Positions 26,134-37,193 of a DNA stretch of 64,000 bases are shown one piece after another (within the stretch, counting starts at the first letter, position 1; each line of letters opens with the position of its first letter). The notes beneath the pieces are model-generated. The model searched no databases and had not been told where the DNA came from. It worked only from the letters and a program-made list of their open reading frames with translations. Position numbers and translations under genes: made by a program. Source of the DNA: JAKACA01 sp963735115 (GTDB lineage: Bacteria; Actinomycetota; Acidimicrobiia; Acidimicrobiales; Bog-793); NCBI GenBank assembly GCA_963735115.1, contig CAVTJR010000003.1, positions 1,488,001 to 1,552,000 of the forward strand, written 5' to 3'.

Positions 26134-27222
26134 TCACGCTCGGGGGCGCAGCGCCGCCATCTCCGCCGCAATGTCTGCGGCGAAAGCGTCGACGTCCTCC
26201 TCGGAGGAGTCGAAGGACGTCATCAAGCGGACCTCTCCGGCGGGTTCGCTCCAGGTGTAGAACCCGTAGCGAGGGCGCAACCGCTCGGCCACGCCGGCCG
26301 GCATGACGGCGAAGACGGCGTTCGCCTCCACCGGATGGGTGATCGTGACCCCGGGGATGCCACCCACGGCCGCTGCCAGACGGGCGGCGAGCTCGTTGGA
26401 CCTCCGAGCGTTCCAAAGCCACAGGTCGCCACCGAGGAGCGCCTCGAGCTGCACGGAGATGAAGCGCATCTTGGAGGCGAGCTGCATGGCCGCCTTGCGC
26501 AGGTAGCGGACGCCTGAGACCGCCTCGGCATTGAGCACGACGATGGCCTCGCCGAGCATGAGACCGTTCTTCGTTCCCCCGAAGGAGAGGACGTCGACGC
26601 CCACGGCCGTTGTAAGGGCGCCAAGACCCACCCCGAGGAAGGCGGCGGCGTTGCTGATGCGCGCCCCGTCCATGTGGACGAGCAACCCGGCGCGATGGGC
26701 GGCCTCACAGAGGACCGCCAGCTCGTCGACCGAGTAGCACGTGCCGAGCTCGGTCGACTCAGTCAGCGATACGACCCGCGGCTGCGCGCGATGCTCGTCC
26801 CCGATGCCCGAAAGGCGGGCGGCGACGAGCTCGGGTGTCAACTTGCCGTGCTCGGTCGGCACGCTCAACAGCTTCAGCCCGGCGACCTTCTCCGGGGCGC
26901 CGCACTCGTCGACGTTGACGTGGGCGCACTCGGCGCAGATGACGGCGTCCCAACGCCTCGTCATCGACTGCAACGAGACGACATTGGCACCGGTGCCGTT
27001 GAAGACCGGGAACACTTCGCATGCCGGCCCGAAATGCGCTCGGAATACGTCGCCTAGGTTGGCGGTGTACTCGTCCGCACCGTAGCTGCCCTGGTGGCCG
27101 CCGTTGGCGGCTTCGAGGGCCGCCAGCACGGCGGGGTGGATGCCGGCGTAGTTGTCGCTCGCGAAGCCGCGGCGCAGGGGATCGTGTCGCTGCGGGACGG
27201 TGGACGCTTCGTCGCTGGCCAT
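26134..27222 (-). CDS. ltaE: Low-specificity L-threonine aldolase
   Basis: This PLP-dependent enzyme cleaves L-threonine or L-allo-threonine to glycine and acetaldehyde. The 362-residue protein has FASDNYAGIHP at the N-terminus, the MDGARISNAA motif that positions the cofactor, and SFGGTKNG with the Schiff-base lysine near residue 215. Length is normal for the family (about 340-360). It sits alone between two exporter loci, converging with the HxlR gene and 69 bp downstream of the third MFS gene on the same strand. Confidence 0.9.
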   Translation of the reverse strand: MASDEASTVPQRHDPLRRGFASDNYAGIHPAVLAALEAANGGHQGSYGADEYTANLGDVFRAHFGPACEVFPVFNGTGANVVSLQSMTRRWDAVICAECAHVNVDECGAPEKVAGLKLLSVPTEHGKLTPELVAARLSGIGDEHRAQPRVVSLTESTELGTCYSVDELAVLCEAAHRAGLLVHMDGARISNAAAFLGVGLGALTTAVGVDVLSFGGTKNGLMLGEAIVVLNAEAVSGVRYLRKAAMQLASKMRFISVQLEALLGGDLWLWNARRSNELAARLAAAVGGIPGVTITHPVEANAVFAVMPAGVAERLRPRYGFYTWSEPAGEVRLMTSFDSSEEDVDAFAADIAAEMAALRPRA

Positions 27223-27291
27223 GGGTCGATCCTGCCAGCTCTGGCAAGCCTCCCGGCCAATTCCCGCTCAGTCCCGCCGGCCCGGCTGCCC

Positions 27292-28788
27292 TCACGCCTC
27301 GATGGCGGCCTCCGCTAGCTCGCCTGCTGAGCGGTTCGTCGCCCTCAGCAGGCTGAGGGTGGCAATGACGGCCATGGCGAGCAGGGCGGCGCTCACCACG
27401 AAGGCGGTTGTGTAACCGTGGACGAGCCCGGCTGCGATCGTCGGGAGCCCACGTCCGTGAACGACGAGGTAGGACGCCGTCGCCGACGCCGCCACCGTGT
27501 TCAGCAACGCCGTACCGAGCGAGCCGCCGATCTGCTGGGTGGTGCTGACCATGGCGCTGGCGACGCCGGCATCCTGCGAGGACACACCGAGGAGGGCAGT
27601 GCTGCTGAGCGGCACGAATGCGAGGCCCATGCCGCAGCTGACGATGATCTCTGCCGGCAGGACGTGGGTGAGGTAGCCGGTGCTGACACCGATCTGCGTG
27701 AACCACGCCAGCCCGATGGCACCGAGCAACAGACCGCTCGTCATGACGGCTCGTGGTCCGAAGCGGGGAAGGAGGGCGCTCGCCAACGTTGCCGCCCCGA
27801 TGATTCCGGCGGAGAAGGGCAGGAAGGCGAAACCGGTCTTGAGCGCCGAGTATCCCAGCGTCCCTTGCATGTAGTACGTGAGGAACAGGAACGTGCCGAA
27901 CAAGGCGATCCCGACGAGCAGCGAAGCCAGGAAGGAGCCGCCGCGGTTGCGGTCGAGCACGACTCGCAGCGGCAGCAGCGGGTGTGTGGAGCTCATCTCG
28001 AACAGGACGAAGGCGGTGAGGAGAACGGCGGCCGTGGCGAGCAAACTGACCGTGACGGAGGCGCCCCAACCATCGGACTCCGCCCGCGTGAAGCCGTAAA
28101 CAAGGGCGAGCAGACCTCCAGTGACGGTCAGAGCCCCGCGCACGTCGTAACGTCCGCGACTGTCCGCCCGGCTCTCGCGGATCTCGAAGAACGCAAAGAC
28201 GGCGGCGGTGATGGCGATGGGCACGTTGATGAGCAGGGTCCAGCGCCACGAGGCGTACTCGGTGAGGATCCCACCGAGGATGAGGCCGATGGCGGCACCG
28301 CCACCGGCGATGGCGCCATAGACGCCAAAGGCCCGGGCCCGCTCATGTGGCTCGGTGAAGGTGACGGTGAGGAGGGAGAGGGCGGCCGGCGCCATGACGG
28401 CGGCGAAGGCTCCCTGCAGGGCGCGGGCGCCAAAGAGCATGGCGGCGCTCCGAGCCAGTCCGCCGAGGGCGGAGGCACCGGCAAACCCGAGGAGGCTCAC
28501 GATGAACATGCGCTTGCGCCCGACATAGTCTGCGACGCGGCCCCCGAGAAGGAGCAACCCGCCAAAGGCAAGGGTGTACGCCGTCAGTACCCACTGCCGG
28601 TTGGCGATCGAGATGTGCAACGCACGCTGGGCGGACGGCAGCGCGATGGTGACGACGGAAGCGTCGAGGACGATCATCAGCTGAGCGATGCCGATGATGG
28701 CGAGGGCACGGAAGCGCTTCGGGTCCGGCGACGCCGTCTCGCCTTCTGCGGCGATGATGGGGTCGCTGAGTTGGGTCGCTGATGACAC
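27292..28788 (-). CDS. DHA2-family MFS transporter, third copy, TetR-controlled
   Basis: A 498-residue, 14-helix MFS exporter: MIVLDASVVTIALPSAQRAL in helix 1, GGRVADYVGRKRMFIV as motif A and GGGAAIGLILGGIL as motif C. It starts at GTG 28788, preceded by AGGAGG. The promoter region holds TTGACA-N18-TATAGT on this strand with an 18-bp palindrome inside the spacer, so a bound TetR dimer would exclude RNA polymerase. The gene is divergent from that TetR regulator. The substrate is probably a hydrophobic toxic compound. Confidence 0.88.
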   Translation of the reverse strand: MSSATQLSDPIIAAEGETASPDPKRFRALAIIGIAQLMIVLDASVVTIALPSAQRALHISIANRQWVLTAYTLAFGGLLLLGGRVADYVGRKRMFIVSLLGFAGASALGGLARSAAMLFGARALQGAFAAVMAPAALSLLTVTFTEPHERARAFGVYGAIAGGGAAIGLILGGILTEYASWRWTLLINVPIAITAAVFAFFEIRESRADSRGRYDVRGALTVTGGLLALVYGFTRAESDGWGASVTVSLLATAAVLLTAFVLFEMSSTHPLLPLRVVLDRNRGGSFLASLLVGIALFGTFLFLTYYMQGTLGYSALKTGFAFLPFSAGIIGAATLASALLPRFGPRAVMTSGLLLGAIGLAWFTQIGVSTGYLTHVLPAEIIVSCGMGLAFVPLSSTALLGVSSQDAGVASAMVSTTQQIGGSLGTALLNTVAASATASYLVVHGRGLPTIAAGLVHGYTTAFVVSAALLAMAVIATLSLLRATNRSAGELAEAAIEA

Positions 28789-28856
28789 GGGAGCCTCCTC
28801 GAGACCGGCGGAACAGCGGTCGGTCGCTGCTAGTGGACCTCTGAACCTGCCGAGGG

Positions 28857-28913
28857 TATAATCGGAACGGTGGTTCCACTTGCACTATACGGAACGATAG
28901 TTCCGTTTGTCAA
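28857..28913. promoter_or_regulatory. Divergent promoters and twin TetR operators
   Basis: Minus strand: TTGACA (plus coordinates 28908-28913) and TATAGT (28884-28889), 18 bp apart. In that spacer lies ACGGAAC-GATA-GTTCCGT (28889-28906). A second copy of the core, GGAAC-GGTG-GTTCC, is at 28864-28877, just downstream of a plus-strand TATAAT (28857-28862) facing the TetR gene. The operator centres are 27 bp apart. Confidence 0.8.
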
Positions 28914-28937
28914 CCTCCTCATGCCCATACCCGTCTC

Positions 28938-29537
28938 ATGGTGATGGAGGCGCCGTCCGACACCGCCGACGAGCTGGCGCGCCAGCCTCGGTCAGACTCG
29001 GTCCGCAACCGGACAAAGATCCTGGAAGCAGCGGATGAGGTCTTCGGATCCGAGGGTCTGTCGTGTCCGGTGGATGCCATCGCCGCGCGCGCCGGGCTCG
29101 GCGTCGGCACGATCTACCGCCATTTCCCGACGAAGGAAGCCCTCTTCGAAGCGATCGTGCTGCGCCACTTCCAGCGCCTCGTCGATACTGCCCATGCAGC
29201 TGCGGACAGCGACGACGCCTGCGCGGCCCTCTTCAGTTTCTTGACCGAGCTAGTGAAGGAAGCAGCCGACAAGCGGGATCTGTCCGATGCCCTCGCCGAT
29301 GCAGGCATCGAAGTCTGGGCGACCGCCGGCGAGCTGAAGCAGGAGCTCAAAGAAGCCATCGAGCTTCTCCTCGTCCGCGCCCAACAGGACCGCTCCATCC
29401 GGCCGGACATCTCCATCACCGACCTGATGGGGCTCGTCGCCGGCACCTGCATGACGGCTGATCGCTTCGGCGGCGACGCCGGAGCGCCAGTCCGGATGCT
29501 TGCGGTCGTGTGTGACGGGCTTCGCCGGAGCGACTGA
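28938..29537 (+). CDS. TetR-family repressor
   Basis: A 199-residue TetR regulator. The N-terminal helix-turn-helix is typical (RTKILEAADEVFGSEGL, then VDAIAARAGLGVGTIYRHFPTKEAL, about residues 25-70). The helical C-terminal half is the ligand-binding and dimer part. It is divergent from the third MFS exporter and flanked by twin palindromes, so it should repress both itself and the exporter until ligand binds. ATG 28938 is used; ATG 28944 is an alternative. Confidence 0.88.
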   Translation: MVMEAPSDTADELARQPRSDSVRNRTKILEAADEVFGSEGLSCPVDAIAARAGLGVGTIYRHFPTKEALFEAIVLRHFQRLVDTAHAAADSDDACAALFSFLTELVKEAADKRDLSDALADAGIEVWATAGELKQELKEAIELLLVRAQQDRSIRPDISITDLMGLVAGTCMTADRFGGDAGAPVRMLAVVCDGLRRSD

Positions 29538-29538
29538 G

Positions 29539-29555
29539 GGGCGCCTGCGGCGCCC
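29539..29555 (+). terminator. Hairpin after the TetR gene
   Basis: GGGCGCC-TGC-GGCGCCC forms a perfect 7-bp GC stem two bases after the TetR stop. No run of T follows, so it could be a Rho-assisted end or an RNA-stabilising hairpin instead of an intrinsic terminator. Confidence 0.45.
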
Positions 29556-29721
29556 AAATGAGGCTGCCGCCGCTCGGGTGCAGCTCGGTTCCGGCTCGCC
29601 CGCCCCTCGAGTCACCGGCGGCGCCGGCCAACCACCGGTTGCATCCCAACTGGACGCAGCCACCCTGGGGCGCGCCTAGCCTACAGGCACGTCTACTGAC
29701 GAGCGAGGGCTCTCCGAGGCA

Positions 29722-31107
29722 ATGGCCTCCCTGCTGGACGCGCTGAATGCCGGGTCACTCAGCGCGGCAGCTCTGCGCGACCTCGCCAGCCTCAGCCACC
29801 GTGCCATCAGCGAGCTCGACCAGCTACGTCAGCTCGTCGAGCACATCCCGGCGGTGCTCTACATCGACGAAATGACCGAACCGCGCATCGGGGCGTACCC
29901 CACCATCTACGTGGGGCCGCAGATCGAGAGCGTCCTCGGCATCACCCAGGAGGAGTGGATCAAGAACGCGGACGTCTGGCAGCAGCACATACATCCCGAC
30001 GACTGGCCGGCGGTCATCCGGGAGTACTCCAAGTACCTCGAGCGGGGCGGAGTGCTCGTGCAGGAGTACCGCCTCATCAGGCCGGACGACGGCCGACTCG
30101 TCTGGGTGCGAGACGACTGCGCCATGAGCGTCGACCCGACGACCGGCCGCCGCATCCTCCTCGGGGTGATGTTCGACATCACCGCCCAGAAGCTCCTCGA
30201 GGCCCAGCTGCGTGCTGCCGAAGCCAAGAACCGGGCCCTCATCGAGCAGATCCCGAGCGTCGTGTGGATCGAGCCACTGAATGAGAACCCCGAGCCCGCC
30301 TACGTGAGCGCGGCGGTAGAGAGCGTCTTCGGCGTGAGTCGGAAGGAGTGGCTCAACACCCCCTGGTGGGAGCGCCACTTGCACCCTGAGGACCGGGACG
30401 GCGTGCTCACCGCCCGCCAGTCCGTGCTGTCGAGCCCGGCTGCCCTGCACCTCGAGTACCGGATGACGACGGCGACGGGTCGCGACATTTGGATTGGCGA
30501 GGTTTCCCAGGTCGTGAGGCACGATGGCCGCCCGTGGCTCCTGCAGGGACTCTTGGACGACATCACCTCTCGCAAGCGCGACGAGGAGCAGCTGCAGTTC
30601 CGAGCATCCCATGACCCGCTCACCGGTCTCGCCAACCGACCGCTGTTCGACGAGAGCCTGGATCTCGCCCTCGCCCGCGCCCGTCGGGGCAACCTCGAAG
30701 TCGCCGTCCTCTTCGTGGATGTCGACGGCTTCAAGCAGGTCAACGACGCCCACGGCCATGACGCCGGAGACCGCGTTCTCCGCATCGTCGCCGCCCGCCT
30801 CCAGCAGTGCGCTCGCGAGAGCGACCTCGTGGCCCGCCGGGGCGGTGATGAGTTCCTCGTCCTCCTGCCCGATATCGAACCATCCTTGGCGGGGTCGGCG
30901 GACTCCCCATACCGCGGCGTGGAGGTGGCCGACTTCATCGTGCGGCGGATCCTCCAGACGATGGAGTCGCCGATCGAGCTGGACACCGGACCGGTCGCCG
31001 TGTCGCTCAGTATCGGCCGCTGCGTCTACCCCTGGGACGCCTCGGATGCGCGCACGATGATGGCCGTCGCCGATGCCACGATGTACCTCGCGAAGCAGGA
31101 CAGATAG
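29722..31107 (+). CDS. PAS-PAS-GGDEF diguanylate cyclase
   Basis: This 461-residue protein makes or is predicted to make the second messenger c-di-GMP. Two PAS sensor domains come first (about residues 35-155 and 170-285), each ending with the PAC-type motif (DITAQKLLEAQ and DITSRKRDEEQ). The GGDEF domain (293-461) keeps GGDEF at 374-378. The product-inhibition I-site RxxD is present as RESD, five residues before it. No membrane helix or EAL domain is visible, so it is a soluble cyclase sensing an internal signal. It appears to be a single gene. Confidence 0.88.
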   Translation: MASLLDALNAGSLSAAALRDLASLSHRAISELDQLRQLVEHIPAVLYIDEMTEPRIGAYPTIYVGPQIESVLGITQEEWIKNADVWQQHIHPDDWPAVIREYSKYLERGGVLVQEYRLIRPDDGRLVWVRDDCAMSVDPTTGRRILLGVMFDITAQKLLEAQLRAAEAKNRALIEQIPSVVWIEPLNENPEPAYVSAAVESVFGVSRKEWLNTPWWERHLHPEDRDGVLTARQSVLSSPAALHLEYRMTTATGRDIWIGEVSQVVRHDGRPWLLQGLLDDITSRKRDEEQLQFRASHDPLTGLANRPLFDESLDLALARARRGNLEVAVLFVDVDGFKQVNDAHGHDAGDRVLRIVAARLQQCARESDLVARRGGDEFLVLLPDIEPSLAGSADSPYRGVEVADFIVRRILQTMESPIELDTGPVAVSLSIGRCVYPWDASDARTMMAVADATMYLAKQDR

Positions 31108-31218
31108 CCGGACGAGAGGGGCAAGTCTGGGTGTCTCCACCGGGGCCCGCAGAGGGCGTATCCTCTCCGCAGATGTTCTGAGTCCGATGGACGGGAATGG
31201 GACTGGGAGGCAGAGCAA

Positions 31219-32013
31219 ATGACCCCGAACACCGACCGGGCCCTGCCCCGCTTTGCTCGTCGTCACGCAAGTTGGCTTGTCGCGGGGGCGCTCGTGCTCG
31301 GCGGCTTCGGGCTGAGCGGTTGCAGCATTATCCGCGCCGTCCATAAGGTCATCCACAATGTGGAGGGCAACAAGGCGACCATGGACGCCTTCACAAACAA
31401 GATCCAGTCCGGCCCGACGACCTTCGAAGCGAAGTACGTGACGACCGGCAGCTCGCCGGCCACAGTCTGGTACGCAGTCGAAAAGCCAAACGGCCTCTGG
31501 TTCAAGCTCACCCAGAGCGGCAAGAGCGCCAGCAACGGCAACCTCGACGTCATCGTGAACCCGACGGGCGAGTACGTCTGCACTCCCCCGTCCGCCAGCT
31601 CGGGGGCGACCTGGAAGTGCACCAAGCTGCCGAAGGCGAGCGCAGCGGACTACAACAACATCCTCGACTTCTACACCCCGACGCACTGGGTCGACTTCTT
31701 GAAGGGCCTCGCCCTTGTCGCCGGCTTCGCCGGTGACAAAGTCAGCGACTCGAGCCTGACGGTGAACGGATTCGCCATGTCGTGCGTCGACCTCACGCCT
31801 CCCGGGGTGGGCACGAGCAAGATTTGCACGACCGCGCAGAACATCCTCGGGTACGTGCAAGTCGCCGCGGGTACCGGCACTGCCACAGACAACACGCGCT
31901 TCGAGATCGAGTACTACTCGAGCTCACCGGCTGCTTCGCTCTTCCAGCTGCCGCCGGGTGCCACCGTCACCACCGTCACGCTGCCGCCGACGACGACGAC
32001 CACCACCTCGTAG
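31219..32013 (+). CDS. Putative lipoprotein, unknown function
   Basis: A 264-residue exported protein with a Lys/Arg N-region, a hydrophobic stretch and a lipobox ending at C35 (GFGLSGC). The mature part is Ser/Thr-rich, has two Cys pairs (residues about 115-135 and 190-210) and ends in a PPTTTTTTS tail. GGGAGG lies upstream of ATG 31219. The general shape resembles LppX/LprG-like or other actinobacterial surface lipoproteins, but no family was recognised with confidence. Confidence 0.65.
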   Translation: MTPNTDRALPRFARRHASWLVAGALVLGGFGLSGCSIIRAVHKVIHNVEGNKATMDAFTNKIQSGPTTFEAKYVTTGSSPATVWYAVEKPNGLWFKLTQSGKSASNGNLDVIVNPTGEYVCTPPSASSGATWKCTKLPKASAADYNNILDFYTPTHWVDFLKGLALVAGFAGDKVSDSSLTVNGFAMSCVDLTPPGVGTSKICTTAQNILGYVQVAAGTGTATDNTRFEIEYYSSSPAASLFQLPPGATVTTVTLPPTTTTTTS

Positions 32014-32093
32014 ATCCGGCTCGTGGGCCGGCTGGGACAGCCTGCGGCCTGGGCGCCCGCCGGTCGCGCGGGCAGTCGTCTAGGGTCCCCTGC

Positions 32094-32471
32094 GTGACCA
32101 CCGATGCCAAGCCCGAGGTCACCATCCCGGACGGACAGCCGCCCGGCGACCTCCTCATCGAAGATGTGTTCGAGGGCGACGGCGCCACGGCGGCAGGCGG
32201 GTCGAACGTCACCGTCCACTACGTGGGCGTGTCCTGGTCGAGCAGAGCACAGTTCGACTCGTCCTGGGACCGGGGGGATCACTTCCGCTTCAGGCTCGGA
32301 GCCGGTCAGGTCATCGCCGGCTGGGACGCTGGCGTGTCCGGCATGCGCGTCGGAGGCAGGCGCCGTCTCACCATCCCCCCGCGCCTGGGCTATGGATCTT
32401 CCGGTGCGGGGAGGGTCATCAAACCGAACGAGACCCTCGTCTTCGTCGTCGATCTCGTAGCTGTCGACTGA
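32094..32471 (+). CDS. FKBP-type peptidyl-prolyl isomerase
   Basis: This 125-residue single-domain FKBP catalyses prolyl bond isomerisation. It shows the family sequence VTVHYVGV, FDSSWDRGDHFRFRLGAGQVI, GWDAGVSGMRVGGRRRLTIPP and a closing ETLVFVVDLV. There is no signal peptide, so it is cytoplasmic. The start is GTG 32094. It follows the lipoprotein gene by 80 bp. Confidence 0.92.
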   Translation: MTTDAKPEVTIPDGQPPGDLLIEDVFEGDGATAAGGSNVTVHYVGVSWSSRAQFDSSWDRGDHFRFRLGAGQVIAGWDAGVSGMRVGGRRRLTIPPRLGYGSSGAGRVIKPNETLVFVVDLVAVD

Positions 32472-32565
32472 GCGCTGCGCCGGCCGGCACACGCCCCGAG
32501 CACACCGCTCCTCGATCCGTCACACGACCAGATGGCCGCCGCCGGGTGGCCGCTACGTTCTCTTC

Positions 32566-34308
32566 GTGCCGGTCGTCGTCGATCTCGAAGCCGTGTCCGT
32601 CCGACACGCTGATCGAACTTTGTTCGCCGACCTCTCGCTCACGGTCACCGAGGGCGATCGCGTGGCCGTCGTCGGCATCAACGGAACCGGCAAATCCACA
32701 CTCCTGCGGGTTCTCGCCGGTGTCGAGAAACCCGACTCCGGAAGGATCCGCCGCGGACGCGGCGTCCGCGTCGGCTACCTCGAGCAGGAGCCGGCGCTGC
32801 CGCCTGGGCCTGTTCGGACAGCGGTCGGTGCGGGCTGGGAGGCCGAAGCCATCCTCGACCGCCTCGCGATGGGAGACTCCGCCGAGACGGACATCTCCGA
32901 GCTCTCGGGTGGACAGGCAAAACGGGTGGCGCTCGCCGCCGTGCTCGCCCGGCCAGCGGAGCTGCTCGTCCTCGACGAGCCCACCAACCAGTTGGATCTC
33001 CGCGCCGTCGCCTGGCTCGAACGGTGGCTGCTCGAGTTCCGCGGCGGCCTCGTACTTGTGACTCACGACCGCCATCTCCTAGACCGGGTGAGCACCCGCA
33101 TGATCGAGCTCGATCGGGGCCACGACTACCTGCACGAAGGCGGCTACGGCTCTTACCTGGCCGGCAGGGCCGAGCGCGAGGAGCAGGCGGCATCGGCAGA
33201 GGCCTCGCGGCGGAATCTTGCCCGCCGGGAGCTCGCCTGGCTCCGACGGGGCGCCCCGGCTCGGACGCGCAAGCCGCAAGCGCGCATCGAGGCAGCCACT
33301 CGCCTTGTCACCGGTCGTGCGCAGGCACCCGCCCGGGCGGCCGAGCTCGAGCTGGCCTTCGGAACGCCCCGCCTCGGGGACAAGGTCATCGAGTGCAGGG
33401 CTGTCGGCTACCGCTACGAGGGCACACGGGCATCGGTGTTGTCGGGTGTTCATCTCCTCCTCGGCCCGCGGGAGCGACTGGGCCTCGTCGGTGCCAACGG
33501 GTCGGGCAAGTCGACCCTGCTCGACCTCCTCGAAGGGCGGCGCACTCCGACGGCGGGGCGCATCGAGCGGGGTCCAACCGTCGTGACGGGCTACTACGAC
33601 CAGCAGGGCGTCGACCTCGATCCCGAGGCTCGAGTGGGTGACCTCGTCGCAGGTCCGACCCGCGCCCCTGGTTCCCCCGAGGACGTCGCGCTGATGGAGC
33701 GGTTCTGGTTCGGCGGAGCTCTGCAGTTCGCCCCCGTACGCACGCTCTCCGGCGGCGAACGCCGGCGCCTGCAGGTGCTGCTCGTGCTGGCGAGACGCCC
33801 GAACGTCCTGCTCTTCGACGAGCCGACCAACGACTTGGATCTGGACACGTTGCGCCTTCTCGAGGACTTCCTGGAGGACTGGCCCGGAGCTCTCGTCGTC
33901 GTGAGTCACGACCGCACGTTTCTCGAGCGCACAACGGAGCGCCTCGTCGCCCTCGAGGCCGGATCCGTCACGGAGGTCGCCGGTGGCCTCGATGGCTGGA
34001 TGACACGGGCCGAGACAAGCGATGTGGCGCCGGCGACGACGGGACGCACCCGGGCGACAACAGTCGCAGCCCTCTCGCCGCCGCGGGGGCGCTCCCCCAG
34101 CACGATCGGTCGTCAGCTGCGGGAGGCCGAGAAGGAGACGGAGCGCCTCGAGCGCCACCGCGACGAGCTGAGCGCAGCGCTCGCCGGCGGCGGCGACCAT
34201 GTCGAGCTCGCGAGCCTCGGTCACCAGCTCGCCGAGGTGCAGGCCCGTCTGGTCGAAGCCGAGAACCGTTGGCTGGCCCTCGCCGAGGAGGCGGAGCGGG
34301 CTCGCTGA
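32566..34308 (+). CDS. ABC-F family ATPase (Uup/antibiotic-resistance-like)
   Basis: A 580-residue protein with two ABC ATPase domains on one chain and no membrane segment. The first has GINGTGKST and LSGGQ; the second GANGSGKST and LSGGE. A coiled-coil-like C-terminal arm follows (about residues 510-580). ABC-F proteins bind the ribosomal E-site to aid translation or to displace antibiotics. Start GTG 32566. It converges with EttA, 19 bp apart. The arm is Uup-like but the exact subfamily is undecided. Confidence 0.85.
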   Translation: MPVVVDLEAVSVRHADRTLFADLSLTVTEGDRVAVVGINGTGKSTLLRVLAGVEKPDSGRIRRGRGVRVGYLEQEPALPPGPVRTAVGAGWEAEAILDRLAMGDSAETDISELSGGQAKRVALAAVLARPAELLVLDEPTNQLDLRAVAWLERWLLEFRGGLVLVTHDRHLLDRVSTRMIELDRGHDYLHEGGYGSYLAGRAEREEQAASAEASRRNLARRELAWLRRGAPARTRKPQARIEAATRLVTGRAQAPARAAELELAFGTPRLGDKVIECRAVGYRYEGTRASVLSGVHLLLGPRERLGLVGANGSGKSTLLDLLEGRRTPTAGRIERGPTVVTGYYDQQGVDLDPEARVGDLVAGPTRAPGSPEDVALMERFWFGGALQFAPVRTLSGGERRRLQVLLVLARRPNVLLFDEPTNDLDLDTLRLLEDFLEDWPGALVVVSHDRTFLERTTERLVALEAGSVTEVAGGLDGWMTRAETSDVAPATTGRTRATTVAALSPPRGRSPSTIGRQLREAEKETERLERHRDELSAALAGGGDHVELASLGHQLAEVQARLVEAENRWLALAEEAERAR

Positions 34309-34327
34309 CCTGGAAGGGGTGCTCCGA

Positions 34328-36004
<1,677 letters not shown>

Positions 36005-36040
36005 GTGGACCAGTCTGGCGTGCGGTCAGGCTGCTTCCGG

Positions 36041-37153
36041 TCAGCCGGAGCGGAAGAAGGCCGTCATGGGACGAGCGCTCCGCGCCTGTCGGAGGAGCGG
36101 CAGGTCGAAGGCGTCCTCGATCGTCGCCAAGAGCGAGTAGTGCGTGTAGTAGGCGCCGAGGGCGAGGCCCCGCTTCAGCCCGGGGGCGATCACGAGGGTG
36201 AGCACCTGTCCGCCCATCGGGCCTCCGCTCTCCGACTCGTCCCAGGTGACGAACATCACCCCGCCGTGGCGCCAGGCGGACGTCTTCACGACGGAAGCGA
36301 CGAATCCGTCCAACCAGCTCGCCGCCACCTGGGGGTCGCAGTTGTGCCCGTCGTGGCACAGGTTCGGCGTGATCCAGACGAATTGCGGGATCGTGGCCCG
36401 CGCTTCGGCGAGGGCTCGCGTGAGCTGGCCGAACGGCTCGAGATGAGAGCACAGCGCCCTGCTCCTGCGGATATCGGTGTAGTAACGGAAGGGGTTGTGC
36501 TTGCCGGCATAGAGCGGATCGTCCGAGTACGGGTCGAGGTAGCACGACGTCGGCACCCCCTCGAGGTACGCCCCCCAGGTGACGCCGGCGGCGGAGAGCT
36601 GCTCACCGAGGTTCGATGCCGACACGTAGCAGCCGGTGCAGTCGCTGCTGATGCCCCAGGTGCTGCCGCTCGTGATCGCCAGGTAGTTCGGCAGGCTCGG
36701 ATGAGAGATCGCCCAGTAGTCGGTCGCTCGGGCATATCGATCGGCGAGGGCGGCCAGGCCCGGTGTCGCCATCGCCGGCGCATAACCGAGGTTCTCCATC
36801 AAGACGACGAACACATGCGCGAAACGGGGCACGCCGTCTCGACCGAAGGTCGCCGTCGTCGAGGGCGAGGAGGATGGAGCCGGCGCGGTCGATGTCGCCC
36901 CCGTGGCTGTCGTCGCTGAGCTCGTCGCCGGCTCCGTTGCGGATGTGGCCGGCGGGCGGCTCGTACAGGCGCTCAAGAGCGCGGCAGCCGTCAGGATGGC
37001 CACCACGAGGACCCGAGTCGGCCGCGCCCTCCGGGGGTGGTCGGGACCAAAAGCGCCGGCGGGCTTCACTGCGGCCGGACGATACCAACGCCTGGCCCGC
37101 TCGGAGCGGTCGCCGGCATGGCTTCCCGGAAATCGCTCTGTTGCTTGGATCAT
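36041..37153 (-). CDS. Secreted phosphoesterase (AcpA/phospholipase C-like)
   Basis: A 370-residue exported protein. After about 45 variable residues there is a hydrophobic segment with lipobox LLSAC, then a Ser/Thr/Ala/Pro linker, so it is probably a cell-surface lipoprotein. The catalytic part has HVFVVLMENLGY, DYWAISHPSLPNYLAITSG, TWGAYLEG and HGGVMFVTWDESE. These belong to the acid phosphatase AcpA / phospholipase C phosphoesterase family, whose metal ligands are in those motifs. The likely role is phosphate release from organic esters. ATG 37153 gives a long n-region; a shorter start nearer the signal sequence is possible. Confidence 0.8.
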   Translation of the reverse strand: MIQATERFPGSHAGDRSERARRWYRPAAVKPAGAFGPDHPRRARPTRVLVVAILTAAALLSACTSRPPATSATEPATSSATTATGATSTAPAPSSSPSTTATFGRDGVPRFAHVFVVLMENLGYAPAMATPGLAALADRYARATDYWAISHPSLPNYLAITSGSTWGISSDCTGCYVSASNLGEQLSAAGVTWGAYLEGVPTSCYLDPYSDDPLYAGKHNPFRYYTDIRRSRALCSHLEPFGQLTRALAEARATIPQFVWITPNLCHDGHNCDPQVAASWLDGFVASVVKTSAWRHGGVMFVTWDESESGGPMGGQVLTLVIAPGLKRGLALGAYYTHYSLLATIEDAFDLPLLRQARSARPMTAFFRSG

Positions 37154-37193
37154 CGGTCGCGGCACTAGCCTCGCCGGGAGGAGGGAATCCGCA

